A program made the translations under genes and the position numbers. This document shows positions 38,253 through 47,008 of a stretch of 64,000 nucleotides of DNA, in pieces (the stretch's first letter is position 1; each line of letters starts with the position of its first letter). The stretch comes from Symmachiella dynata (GTDB taxonomy: Bacteria; Planctomycetota; Planctomycetia; Planctomycetales; Planctomycetaceae). Under the pieces are notes generated by a model. That model saw only the letters and a program-made list of their open reading frames with translations. It was not told where the DNA came from and ran no database searches. The stretch lies in NCBI RefSeq assembly GCF_007747995.1, contig NZ_CP036276.1, positions 3,091,001 to 3,155,000 on the forward strand, written 5' to 3'.

Positions 38253-38693
38253 CTACCCCTCGATATGTCGGTCGACGGTTTGCAGCGCTTCTGATTCGCG
38301 ACGGAACCAATGATGTCCGCCGATGACAACCGCGAAGAACAGAGCGCACATGTAAAAATTGTGATTGTTATGAAACATTGCCGCCGTTTCATCAAATGCC
38401 CCAACCGACGCCTCACCGGACATCCAATTCATCGCGACGGCGAAGCGGAGGACTTCGTACATCAACGATTCCAACCCAATATCGACAATCACCAGCAGAT
38501 GCAGGCACAAATCAACGCGATTGACGAAATACTTTCGCCGCGCTGCAAAAACCAGCAGCAACGACATGATGCTTACCGAAACAACTCCCCCCACGATGAA
38601 TCCGATTCGTGAGGGATACCACTTCCAAAACAGAAACGTTCCCACGTAAATCAGCAACTGCAAGATGCTGAAATACCAACGATTTATCGTCAT
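38253..38693 (-). CDS. four-helix membrane protein, uncharacterised
   Basis: A 146-residue protein with about four membrane segments (FSILQLLIYVGTFLFWKW; IGFIVGGVVSVSIMSLLLVFA; DLCLHLLVIVDIGLESLM; NFYMCALFFAVVIGG). It has several His residues near the last helix (FHNNHNFY, GGHHWF) that could bind metal. No family recognised. It is isolated from its neighbours by gaps on both sides. Confidence 0.6.
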   Translation of the reverse strand: MTINRWYFSILQLLIYVGTFLFWKWYPSRIGFIVGGVVSVSIMSLLLVFAARRKYFVNRVDLCLHLLVIVDIGLESLMYEVLRFAVAMNWMSGEASVGAFDETAAMFHNNHNFYMCALFFAVVIGGHHWFRRESEALQTVDRHIEG

Positions 38694-39160
38694 ATTGAGT
38701 GAACCGTATCATCGGCGTGTCGAACGCCCTGCATGTACCGAAAACGCCCCAAGGATTTCCCGTGCGGCCGCTACTTCGACCGCCGCCGTTTGATCCATTG
38801 CGTGAAATTGCAAGAAGTTGATGATACTTGGTTTTTCCCTCTCTTTCTATAAACGAGAAACTACCGCTCCCATTCACGGTTTCCAGCATTACTCCTGCTT
38901 CCCTATCCGTCCACATTTCTGTCGTCTCAAGCTTTTAACCATTGTCCCGCCCTAAGAAACGCTGAATCCCGTCTGTTTTGTTCTGAGATGACAGGCTCCT
39001 CTTGCCTTAAAAGTCGGTTTTCCCTTAAAACCCCGACCTGTTCGCAACAGCGATCGTCGTGTGACGTATTGCGCAGCGTAATGCTTTGTCGGGCCGCAGG
39101 AATATCAACGCAAATCTGGAAATCATATTTTTCCCACGGAACGGACTCTCGGGAGCAGTC
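38694..39160. other. intergenic region upstream of the TlpA-like gene
   Basis: 467 bp with no supported gene or clear structure. Near 39064-39093 there is 'gtattgcg..gcgtaatgctttgtcgg', similar to a string at about 13155-13190, possibly a short repeat. Confidence 0.45.
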
Positions 39161-40609
39161 ATGATGGAGACAATTCAACGGATCAAGTGGGCGACCGTTC
39201 TCGGTCTGTTGGCGATGATCGCCGGATGCAGTGACGGCCATGATCCACACATTGCCGGCGACGACCCCAGCAAAGCGGAGGCGAATTCAGAAGAAGTGCC
39301 GAAACTTCGCCAACAACCCGATGAAGTCGTCACTGCCGAGGAATATGAACGCCAACAATCGGAGAATGACTCGGGCATCGTGCTTGCGAGCGGAACTGAT
39401 GACGGGACGGGGATTCGCACCGTAGCTGCCGGTGAAGAAGATGCGACGGCAGCCACGATCGACGGCATCGTCATCTTCGACGAAGATGAGACCGAAGCCG
39501 AAGCAGATGCTCCTGAGGAAAAATTTGTCGCCCCCAAAGAGGGAACGGCGGAATACTACATCCATGAAATCACCAAACTCCGTATCGCGCGGCCGCCACA
39601 AACTAAAGATCTGGAAGCGTTGCGGGCTTGGCATCGCGAACGCAGTCTGAAGATCATCGCCAATGCTGAAAAGGCTTTGGCCCTGACACATCGCGATCCT
39701 AAGCAGGAACGGATCTTTGACGTCGCCGTGCGGAAATTGCTGGAAACCCGTCTACAACTGGCTGTCGATGGAGATACAGAGAGCGTGGACGCGCTCTATG
39801 AGCATGCGGCATCGCTTTATAAGCGGGATCCGAAGTCCACAGCGGCTGCGGAAGGGGCGTTTACGCTGACGCAACTGGCCTACTCCAACTCCACCGCGGC
39901 GATCATGACCGGAACGGCCTTGAAGGACCCTCGTTGGTTGCAGGAATTCGCTCGACAATCGGAAGACTATGCTGTGAAGTTCCCTCAGGATTCCCAGCGG
40001 TCAATCCCCCTGCTCTTTGCAGCAGCCGAGCGGTGTGAGATCAATGGGCTGGATGAAGAAGCGGTCCGGGCTTATTCAGTGATTGCCCAAAAATTCCCCA
40101 AACACGATGCCGCAGCCGTTGCTTTGACGATTGTGCGGCGGATGAAAATGAACGGCCGCCGCATCAAACTCTCCGGAGCGACGCTTCAAGGCCAAGCGGT
40201 TTCTTTGGAGCAACATTTGGGGAAACCGGTCGTCGTATTTTTCTGGAACACTTCTGCAGCTCCCTCCGTGAAGCAGATTCCTGAAATTACCGAAGTTGCC
40301 AAAAAATATGGCAGCAACAGACTCGGAGTCATTGGCGTTTGTTTGGATGAATCGACCGAGACTTTGAAAGCCTTCTTGACCAAAGAGAAGCTTCCTTTCC
40401 CCAATATTATTCATTCCGATGAAAAGAAACGTGGTTGGAACAATCCGATCGTCAAGTTTTACGGAGTCCGCCGCGTCCCCTCAATGTGGGTGATCGATGC
40501 GGGGGGCCGTGTCGTGACGACCAAAGTCGAAAGTGGGAAACTGGACGCGACGCTCGCCGCAGTCTTCAATTCCCGAACCGCCACGAGACCGGGCAAAAGC
40601 GTGCGATAG
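39161..40609 (+). CDS. TlpA-like thioredoxin-fold lipoprotein lacking active-site cysteines
   Basis: A 482-residue lipoprotein (LGLLAMIAGC, lipidated Cys near residue 22). Residues 25-150 are acidic and disordered, 150-340 helical with TPR-like character. The C-terminal 345-475 is a TlpA/redoxin thioredoxin fold (GATLQGQAVSLEQHLGKPVVVFFWNTSAAPSVKQIPEI, RLGVIGVCLDES, VKFYGVRRVPSMWVIDAGGRVV). The catalytic WCxxC is replaced by WNTSAAPS, so thiol redox activity is not expected. ATG at 39161 follows GGGAG. A terminator follows at 40651. Confidence 0.87.
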   Translation: MMETIQRIKWATVLGLLAMIAGCSDGHDPHIAGDDPSKAEANSEEVPKLRQQPDEVVTAEEYERQQSENDSGIVLASGTDDGTGIRTVAAGEEDATAATIDGIVIFDEDETEAEADAPEEKFVAPKEGTAEYYIHEITKLRIARPPQTKDLEALRAWHRERSLKIIANAEKALALTHRDPKQERIFDVAVRKLLETRLQLAVDGDTESVDALYEHAASLYKRDPKSTAAAEGAFTLTQLAYSNSTAAIMTGTALKDPRWLQEFARQSEDYAVKFPQDSQRSIPLLFAAAERCEINGLDEEAVRAYSVIAQKFPKHDAAAVALTIVRRMKMNGRRIKLSGATLQGQAVSLEQHLGKPVVVFFWNTSAAPSVKQIPEITEVAKKYGSNRLGVIGVCLDESTETLKAFLTKEKLPFPNIIHSDEKKRGWNNPIVKFYGVRRVPSMWVIDAGGRVVTTKVESGKLDATLAAVFNSRTATRPGKSVR

Positions 40610-40650
40610 CTGCTTGTATTGCCAAGTTTGATTCAAAAACAGTCTCTAAT

Positions 40651-40683
40651 GAGCCGCGAACTCCCATTCGCGGCTCTCTTTTT
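40651..40683 (+). terminator. rho-independent terminator after the TlpA-like gene
   Basis: Perfect 10-bp stem GAGCCGCGAA (40651-40660) / TTCGCGGCTC (40667-40676) with a 6-nt loop, followed by TCTTTTT. Confidence 0.88.
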
Positions 40684-40848
40684 GCGCTGCTTCTGGTAGA
40701 ATTTTCCAATGCGATAGGGGAGTCAAAAACCGATTTAATCTGAACAAATGCCAACTGCACGCCTTGACAGATGGACGCACGTATATTAGCGTGGATTGGT
40801 AGCAGAATTTGCACTACTGAATTGTTCGATTGATGAGGGTGGAGACCG

Positions 40849-41448
40849 ATGGCCAAAAAGAATGGACTGACGAAGCGACAACAGGACATTTACGAGTTCT
40901 TGAAGGACAAAATCGTGACCCGGGGTTACGGTCCGACGGTGCGAGAAATTGGGGCCGCCTTCGAAATTCGTTCACCCAACGGTGTCATGTGCCATCTCAA
41001 GGCCTTGGAGAAAAAAGGGCTGATTACGCGTGAATCGCACATGTCGCGTGCCATTCAACTGACGGAATCGACCCAGTTCTCCGCCTCGTTGCCCCTTGCC
41101 GGTAACGTGGCTGCGGGTACCCCGGTGCTGGCTGAAGAACTGTGCGAACAGCAGGATTTTAGCAGCCTGTTTAATTCCGAAGACCATTTCTGCTTGAAGG
41201 TCTCCGGCGACTCGATGATCGAAGCCCAAATTGCCGACGGAGACTTTGCTATAATTCGTAAGCAAAACACCTGCAACAACGGCGAAATCGCTGTGGCTCT
41301 CGTCGATGGGGAAGATGCCACGTTGAAGTACTTCTATCGCGAAGCGGGCCACATCCGTTTGGAGCCGGCCAACTCGACAATGCAATCCATCATTGTCAGC
41401 GATGCCCAGGTGCTAGGCGTGCTCGTAGGCGTCATTCGGCGGTATTAG
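40849..41448 (+). CDS. lexA: LexA repressor
   Basis: A 199-residue SOS repressor. The N-terminal winged helix (LTKRQQDIYEFLKDKIVTRGYGPTVREIGAAFEIRSPNGVMCHLKALEKKGLI) is followed by the Ala-Gly self-cleavage site (LAGNVAAGTP), catalytic Ser in VSGDSMIEA and catalytic Lys in ATLKYFYRE. RecA filaments stimulate its self-cleavage. GAGGGTGGAG precedes the ATG. I could not identify a convincing SOS box upstream; CACG-N8-CGTG at 40778-40793 is a weak dyad candidate. Confidence 0.96.
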   Translation: MAKKNGLTKRQQDIYEFLKDKIVTRGYGPTVREIGAAFEIRSPNGVMCHLKALEKKGLITRESHMSRAIQLTESTQFSASLPLAGNVAAGTPVLAEELCEQQDFSSLFNSEDHFCLKVSGDSMIEAQIADGDFAIIRKQNTCNNGEIAVALVDGEDATLKYFYREAGHIRLEPANSTMQSIIVSDAQVLGVLVGVIRRY

Positions 41449-41582
41449 GTCCGGTTCGGTCACCATCAGTCGTGGTTGTTGTGTGAATCATTATCACAGC
41501 CGCAGGCGGCCACGTCCGACTTGTCCCAGCAGTGCGTGGGGCATTTGTCGTCGATTCGCATAGAAAACTCGCCGTTCCAACA

Positions 41583-41612
41583 CACTGGCGGACAAGCCGC
41601 CAGTGGCACCCC
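41583..41612. repeat. palindromic repeat, CACTGG family
   Basis: CACTGGCG (41583-41590), loop GACAAGC, CGCCAGTG (41598-41605), then GCACCCC. A decayed inverted partner (TTGTCCCAGCAGTGCG, about 41521-41536) lies 50 bp upstream. It has the same loop sequence as the copy interrupted by the IS at 49812. Confidence 0.75.
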
Positions 41613-41677
41613 ACGCAAGAGTTGTTAGAGGTGAAGAGGTTCGGTGAATTTCAGCACATCGACAGAGCGCCGCCGCT

Positions 41678-42367
41678 TTAGTCCGCCTGTCGTACCTTGA
41701 GCGTGTATTGTCGCATGAAGCCGACTAACATGTGCGTCCGGCCCCAGACTTCAATGCGCCACTGGGTGACCTGTGAGTCCGCTTTGCCGCTGTCCTGTGC
41801 GTCTTCCGGGATCGTGAGCGGTGCAATCCATTGGCGGGTTTGTCCCGGAAACAACCATCCGCCGTCGGTATCGAGGATGTTTTCCTGGTAGAGGATCCGC
41901 TCCGGATCGCGGGAACGGCTCCGGCCCTCCTTTTGAATAGGTAGCTTGCGTTCCCGACGTTGAATGCAGATCAGATTCGCCCGGATCGATTTTAAAAAGA
42001 TGGGGCCTGGCTGTTTCACGCAAAATCGCATCGTAGCGCCGGGTGCGACCGATTCGAATTCGACTTCAAGCGTCGTGGCGGGGATCAGCAAAAACGCCAA
42101 CGTTTGTTGGAGGGCGGACCACACGAGCAACGCGGCCAATAATCCGATGACCACTGCAGCGGCGATGACGGCGTAGTACATCTCCGCGCTGTTTTGCCCC
42201 AGCACCACGCAGCCATAGGTAATACAGGACAGGAGCAGGCCGAAAAACCATGTGCCGGCTAATCGTCCGCCGTTAGTCTGAGGGCTTTCGAGGCGGACTG
42301 GTAGCGTGGGCTGGTCTTCGTCTGAGGAGACGACTGCGGTCTCCACCTCGGTATTTCCCTGGGCCAT
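41678..42367 (-). CDS. membrane protein, uncharacterised
   Basis: A 229-residue protein with two central membrane segments (TWFFGLLLSCITYGCVVLG; YYAVIAAAVVIGLLAALLVW, then LAFLLIPATTLEVEF) and a C-terminal beta-rich domain (about 115-229) with FCVKQPGPIFLKSIRANLICIQRRERK. The soluble part resembles arrestin-like 'stress' domains only vaguely. No family assigned. It lies between lexA and the response regulator with gaps on both sides. Confidence 0.6.
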   Translation of the reverse strand: MAQGNTEVETAVVSSDEDQPTLPVRLESPQTNGGRLAGTWFFGLLLSCITYGCVVLGQNSAEMYYAVIAAAVVIGLLAALLVWSALQQTLAFLLIPATTLEVEFESVAPGATMRFCVKQPGPIFLKSIRANLICIQRRERKLPIQKEGRSRSRDPERILYQENILDTDGGWLFPGQTRQWIAPLTIPEDAQDSGKADSQVTQWRIEVWGRTHMLVGFMRQYTLKVRQAD

Positions 42368-42484
42368 GCGGACACTCGCTCTGCTATGCTATGCTCGTCG
42401 GCGTTTCGCAGCCTGTCAGCATGGGCATTGTCATCAGTGGTCGTCAAGTCCGCAGGGTGGGCACGGTAGGATCAACGAGCAGGA

Positions 42485-43867
42485 TCAACCAGCGGCACGG
42501 CTTTGGTTTTGGTTGATCTTGTTGTACAAGGTTTTGAGGGCGATGCCTAATTCCTTGGCGGTTTTTGGCTTATCCCCATCATGTTTGTCGAGGACGCTTT
42601 CGATGACGTTCATCTCGATTTCCCGCAACGTCATCGCCTGAGTCGGCGGTGTGAAATTCATGCCGACGGACTCGACGGGCGACGAATTGAGGACGCTTGA
42701 CGGGAGATGATCGGCCGTCATTGGTTGCCCACCGGCGAGAATCACAGCATGTTCCAGTGCGTTGGCCAATTCCCGCACATTCCCAGGCCAAGTATGCTTA
42801 GAGAGTGCCTCGAGCAATTCCGCGGTTAACATTTCCGGGGAGATTTTCGGACGCTTGAGGATCCGGGCGGCCAAGTGCGCCGCCAAACTCGGGATATCAC
42901 CTTGGCGTTCCCGCAGTGGTGGCAAATTGATTTCGAATGTATTGACGCGAAAGAACAGATCCTGCCGAAAAGTGCCGGCGGCAACCATTTCTTCCAGGCC
43001 GCGATTCGTGGCGCAAACCACACGCACATCGACCTGAAACGGTTCGTTTTCTCCGACGCGACGGACCTCGCCTGATTCCAAAAACCGCAGCAGTTTGACC
43101 TGCATGCTCTTATCAAGTTCGCCCAATTCGTCCAGGAACAACGTTCCGCCGTTTGCGACCTCGATGAGTCCCTTGCGGGCTTTCTCCGCTCCGGTGAAGG
43201 CTCCCTTGCCGTGGCCGAACAGTTCGCTTTCCACCAGGTTTTCCGGCAGAGCGCCGCAATTGACCGGGACGAATGGTTTGCCCGCACGTTGGCTTTGGGA
43301 GTGGACTTCTTGGGCGACCAATTCTTTACCGGTCCCGGTTTCACCCAGGATCAACACGGTGGAGTCGGTCGGTCCGACCCGTTCCACGAGCAATTTGACG
43401 CGCCGCATCACGGACGTCTCGCCAATCAATGACGTGGTTCCTTGTACGGCCTTCAATTGACTTTCTAAAGCCAAAGCGCGGTTGCTTAGGGCCCGTTTCT
43501 CGGAGATCCGTTTCAGCACATTGGCGATGGCGGCCAGTTTCGAGGGCTTTAACAAAAAGTCGTAGGCGCCTTGGCGGATGGCGCGAATCGCGTCATCCAA
43601 CCCGCCGTGACCGGTGCTGATGATCACTTCGGTTTCGGGGGCCACCCCTTTGATGTGTTCGATCACGTCCCACCCGCTCACACCGGGCATGCGCAGGTCG
43701 ACAATGGCCGCGTCGAAGGTCGCTTTGTCCACAGCGGAAATTGCGGACGCGCCGTCGGCGCAGATAGTGACCTCGTGTCCCATGCGGGGCAACTCGTTGG
43801 CCATCACATCCCGAATCGGTCCTTCGTCGTCGACGAACAGGACGCGCAAACTATCTGACGAGCTCAA
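42485..43867 (-). CDS. sigma-54-dependent response regulator (NtrC family)
   Basis: A 460-residue three-domain activator. Receiver domain 1-120 with phosphoacceptor context DAAIVDLRMPGVSGWDV; AAA+ domain about 140-375 with Walker A GETGTGKELVA, the sigma-54 contact loop GAFTGA, Walker B GGTLFLDELGELD and the arginine-finger region; C-terminal Fis-type helix-turn-helix ending AKELGIALKTLYNKIN. The histidine kinase at 44067 lies directly upstream on the same strand and is its likely partner. It may serve sigma-54 promoters such as the one before amt, but that is not shown. Confidence 0.95.
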   Translation of the reverse strand: MSSSDSLRVLFVDDEGPIRDVMANELPRMGHEVTICADGASAISAVDKATFDAAIVDLRMPGVSGWDVIEHIKGVAPETEVIISTGHGGLDDAIRAIRQGAYDFLLKPSKLAAIANVLKRISEKRALSNRALALESQLKAVQGTTSLIGETSVMRRVKLLVERVGPTDSTVLILGETGTGKELVAQEVHSQSQRAGKPFVPVNCGALPENLVESELFGHGKGAFTGAEKARKGLIEVANGGTLFLDELGELDKSMQVKLLRFLESGEVRRVGENEPFQVDVRVVCATNRGLEEMVAAGTFRQDLFFRVNTFEINLPPLRERQGDIPSLAAHLAARILKRPKISPEMLTAELLEALSKHTWPGNVRELANALEHAVILAGGQPMTADHLPSSVLNSSPVESVGMNFTPPTQAMTLREIEMNVIESVLDKHDGDKPKTAKELGIALKTLYNKINQNQSRAAG

Positions 43868-43956
43868 CCAACCACTCCTTCGCAGATTGACGTGAACGGT
43901 GTAATCATCCTTGGTGCCCCCTCGACTTGTCTGTTGCCAATCGACTTACTCTACCG

Positions 43957-44040
43957 GTCGTTTCAAAACCCTCTGACGCGCCTCATTGACACTAATCCGC
44001 AAGTTTCGCGAACAAGCACAACCGGGTATTAAAACGGATT
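43957..44040. repeat. 84-bp intergenic repeat, copy 2
   Basis: Same length and orientation as the repeat at 31816-31899, starting GTCGTTTCAAAACC. The right inverted end has decayed to GTATTAAAACGG. It lies between the response regulator and histidine kinase genes. Confidence 0.75.
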
Positions 44041-44066
44041 TAGTCCCCTGCCCCAGTTGTTCCCAG

Positions 44067-45644
44067 CTACGCGGCGATGGCGTTCATCGCGCGGCGCGGT
44101 AGGCTGATGCAAAACCGACTTCCTTGTCCAACTCCCTCGCTGTGGGCTTCAATCGTGCCCCCGTGATCATTAATGATGCGGTGGCTGATCGACAGCCCCA
44201 ATCCGGTCCCCTGGCCCACGCGTTTGCTTGTGAAAAATGGTTCGAAGAGGTTTTCGATAACAGCCGGCGTCATACCACACCCTTCGTCTTGGAAAACGAT
44301 CCGCACTTCATCGGTCCGTTCCTCGATTGTGATAGACAATGTGCCGCCGGCTTCCATCGATTCCAATCCGTTGGCCACCAGATTCAATAACACTTGTTTG
44401 ATTTCCGCTGGATTCGCTTCCAAATAACTCGGCGTGGCCGCTCGGAATGTGATCTGCATGTCGCGGTATTTGCTCAGGTGTTGCACCATGGCGATGACTT
44501 CGCGAATCAGCCCGGTGACGTCGGTTGATTCCCGCGTCGATTCGCTGCCCCGCGAAAAATCGAGCAATTTCGTGGTGATCTCGCGGCAGCGAAACGATTC
44601 TTTTTGTATCATCTGCAGATAGTCGCGGATAATTTTTGCATCGCTGTTCGGTTCGTTCTGAACGTGCAGCAGATCTTCAATGCGGTCCTCCACCGATTCC
44701 GAGGCCATGGCGATTGCGGCCAACGGATTATTGATTTCATGGGCGACGCCCGCGGAAAGGAATCCCACAGCCGCCAGTCGTTCGGAGCGGATCAACTGCC
44801 GGCTGCGTTCATTGACCTGCTGGTCAAGGTCCCCGGCGATGTCCTGGAAGCGGGTCGTCATCATGTTGAACGACTCAGCCAGTTCCCCCATTTCATCATG
44901 TGTGGAAATCGGAATGCGGTAGTCAAAACATCCCTGTGCTACGCGGCGGGCACCTTCATACAGCTGTCGTAATGGGCGAAATATTTGCACGTAACTGTGG
45001 CGAATCAATCCCAGAAACAACACGACCGCCACCGCGGTTGTTGTCCACAGAAGCGTAGAGGTCGATTCGTAGTCACGTTGCGCTTGGTCTAGAGCGGCGT
45101 GAAGACCATTGGCCGGATCGAGCATGGTTTGTGCGATTTGTTCCAATTCCCAAGTTCCCTTGAGCAATTGATCCATCGCCACCTCGTCGATGACCTTGCC
45201 GTTTAAAGCGGTCTTGGCTTGGTGTTCCAACTCGGTCAATTTGTTGTTGAATGCATGCAGTGAGTTGTTGAGGATCAAGAACTGACTCTCCAACACCGAC
45301 GTCAGTGGGATCTCCTCCAGCTTGACTTGAAAGTCGCGATAGGCCGTGTGTGCAGCGTCTGTGCGGTAGCAAAAAATCTCTAATTGCGAACGACGGATTT
45401 TATTAACGAGCGTCGGATCGGCGTGGGGATTGGGGCGATCCACGAGCGGTTTGTATAGCGCACCCGCAGCCTTCACGAGAGCGGTCTTGTTGGGCGTTTG
45501 CTGCAGGTTGAATTCCAACTCGCCGATTAACTCGGCGTAGGAAGACAGCCCCCAGATGCCGCTGAAGGACGCCATCAAGAGCATGGTGAGGACCAATCCC
45601 AAGCCCAATAAGAGCTTGCGACGTATTGTCCGTGTGAACAGCAA
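44067..45644 (-). CDS. membrane sensor histidine kinase
   Basis: A 525-residue sensor. Membrane helix about 13-35, periplasmic helical sensor domain to about 195, second helix (TTTAVAVVLFLGLIRHSYV), HAMP about 215-270, HisKA with phosphoacceptor His (GVAHEINNPLAAIAMASE), and HATPase with N box (QVLLNLVANGLESMEAGG), G1 (DEGCGM), F (LFEPFFTSK) and G2 (GTGLGLSIS). It is paired with the NtrC-type regulator downstream (200 nt gap holding a repeat). The four-helix sensor gives no ligand. Confidence 0.94.
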   Translation of the reverse strand: MLFTRTIRRKLLLGLGLVLTMLLMASFSGIWGLSSYAELIGELEFNLQQTPNKTALVKAAGALYKPLVDRPNPHADPTLVNKIRRSQLEIFCYRTDAAHTAYRDFQVKLEEIPLTSVLESQFLILNNSLHAFNNKLTELEHQAKTALNGKVIDEVAMDQLLKGTWELEQIAQTMLDPANGLHAALDQAQRDYESTSTLLWTTTAVAVVLFLGLIRHSYVQIFRPLRQLYEGARRVAQGCFDYRIPISTHDEMGELAESFNMMTTRFQDIAGDLDQQVNERSRQLIRSERLAAVGFLSAGVAHEINNPLAAIAMASESVEDRIEDLLHVQNEPNSDAKIIRDYLQMIQKESFRCREITTKLLDFSRGSESTRESTDVTGLIREVIAMVQHLSKYRDMQITFRAATPSYLEANPAEIKQVLLNLVANGLESMEAGGTLSITIEERTDEVRIVFQDEGCGMTPAVIENLFEPFFTSKRVGQGTGLGLSISHRIINDHGGTIEAHSEGVGQGSRFCISLPRRAMNAIAA

Positions 45645-45878
45645 ACCCGACCTCCCTGTCGTGGTTCGTCGTTAATGGGGAACTGAGTCATGGGCCGCTG
45701 GGGGAGCGGCTGAACGGGGGCGGGGAGTGTAGAGAGAATCAAGATTTGAGGCAAGACCGGGATTCACGCTCTAGGTCACCAGTTGCGTGTGATTCGGTGG
45801 TGCGAATGTGGCACGGCTCGCGCGCAATCCGACCCTGATCAATCCGCCAACTGGTAGAGAATGCAGTGCGGTAAAAAA

Positions 45879-46832
45879 CTAGGATTGTGGGGTAGCGCTG
45901 AGGCTTCGCTTGAGCATTTGCTCGCACAATTCGCCCAGGCTGATGCCGATCCGAGCGGCCGCTTTCGGAACCAAGCTATGCGAGGTCATTCCGGGGACAC
46001 TATTCGCCTCTAACACCCACGGCCGGTTGAACCGATCCAGCACGAGGTCAATCCGTGCGACCCCCTGCAATTTGAGTGCATCATAGGCGTTGCGGGCCGC
46101 TTGGTTGATCGAGTTGACCACATCGCTGGGGATGTCGAATTCAAACTGGTAATGGGTGGTGTCGTCGGCATACTTGGCTTGGTAGTCAAAAAACGGTCGG
46201 TTCGGGACGACTTGAATCAACGGCAACATCAATTCGTCCATAATGCCAACCGTCCATTCCGAGCCCAAAACACCGGCTTCCAACAAGCCAAACGCCTCGA
46301 GATGAAAGCAACGCGTCAGGGCCTCCGGAAGCTCATCGGGGCTTTGTACGACGCTCACCCCCAGGCTTGACCCTTGAGAGTCCGGCTTGACCGCGAGCGG
46401 ATAACCCAGGCTACGCGCTTTTTTCATGATGCCGTTGGCTGTGTCCCCTTCGTGGATCAGAACGTAAGGAGGTGTCGGGACATAATTTTGAAAAAAGCGT
46501 TCTTTTGCGGCCGATTTTTGAAAGGACAACCGAGCCGCCGCCGGATCGCTGCCGGTATAGGGCATCCCGGCATCCTCCAGAATCTGCTGCACTTGCCCAT
46601 CTTCGCCGAAAAAACCATGCAAGGCGATAAAGGCTGTGTCGATGCCGGACCAATCGAACGAAGACAAATCGACCTCAGAGGGATCGACTGCGATGACCTT
46701 GTGTCCCCGTTCCGCCAGCGCGGCTCGCACGGCGGCTCCGCTTTCGAGACTGATCGAGCGTTCACTCGATTCGCCTCCCTCCAAAACGGCTACGGTCAAC
46801 GGATCCAAATCCTGAGCTTCAAACGTCGTCAT
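45879..46832 (-). CDS. ddl: D-alanine--D-alanine ligase
   Basis: A 317-residue ATP-grasp enzyme joining two D-Ala for peptidoglycan precursors. Motifs: LEGGESSERSISLESG (N-terminal substrate loop), FIALHGFFGEDGQVQQILE, PYTGSDPAAARLSFQKSAAK, PLAVKPDSQGSSLGVSVV, and ARIDLVLDRFNRPWVLEANSVPGMT SHSLVPKAA. ATG at 46832 is supported by AAGGAGG 6 nt upstream; an upstream in-frame start at 46877 is not. Third gene of the murC-murB-ddl cluster. Confidence 0.94.
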   Translation of the reverse strand: MTTFEAQDLDPLTVAVLEGGESSERSISLESGAAVRAALAERGHKVIAVDPSEVDLSSFDWSGIDTAFIALHGFFGEDGQVQQILEDAGMPYTGSDPAAARLSFQKSAAKERFFQNYVPTPPYVLIHEGDTANGIMKKARSLGYPLAVKPDSQGSSLGVSVVQSPDELPEALTRCFHLEAFGLLEAGVLGSEWTVGIMDELMLPLIQVVPNRPFFDYQAKYADDTTHYQFEFDIPSDVVNSINQAARNAYDALKLQGVARIDLVLDRFNRPWVLEANSVPGMTSHSLVPKAAARIGISLGELCEQMLKRSLSATPQS

Positions 46833-47008
46833 CGCCGGCCTCCTTGCCACGAAATAATCTCTATCTGGTCCGCTCAATCGGGACCGAATCGCACCGGGAG
46901 GGTCGCGGCTTCTGTCGAGCTGCGGTGGGTCGAACGACTACCGAAAACGGCTCAACGGAAACTACGAAATCTCAACACCCTGAGGTTCCCAGGCGCGCGG
47001 GGGGCGTT

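Noticed and set aside
40764-40793. TTGACA followed by TATATT upstream of lexA as a promoter, and CACG-N8-CGTG as an SOS box
   Set aside because: The spacing between hexamers is only 12 nt, and the dyad matches no LexA box type I know; kept only as a weak note in the lexA entry.
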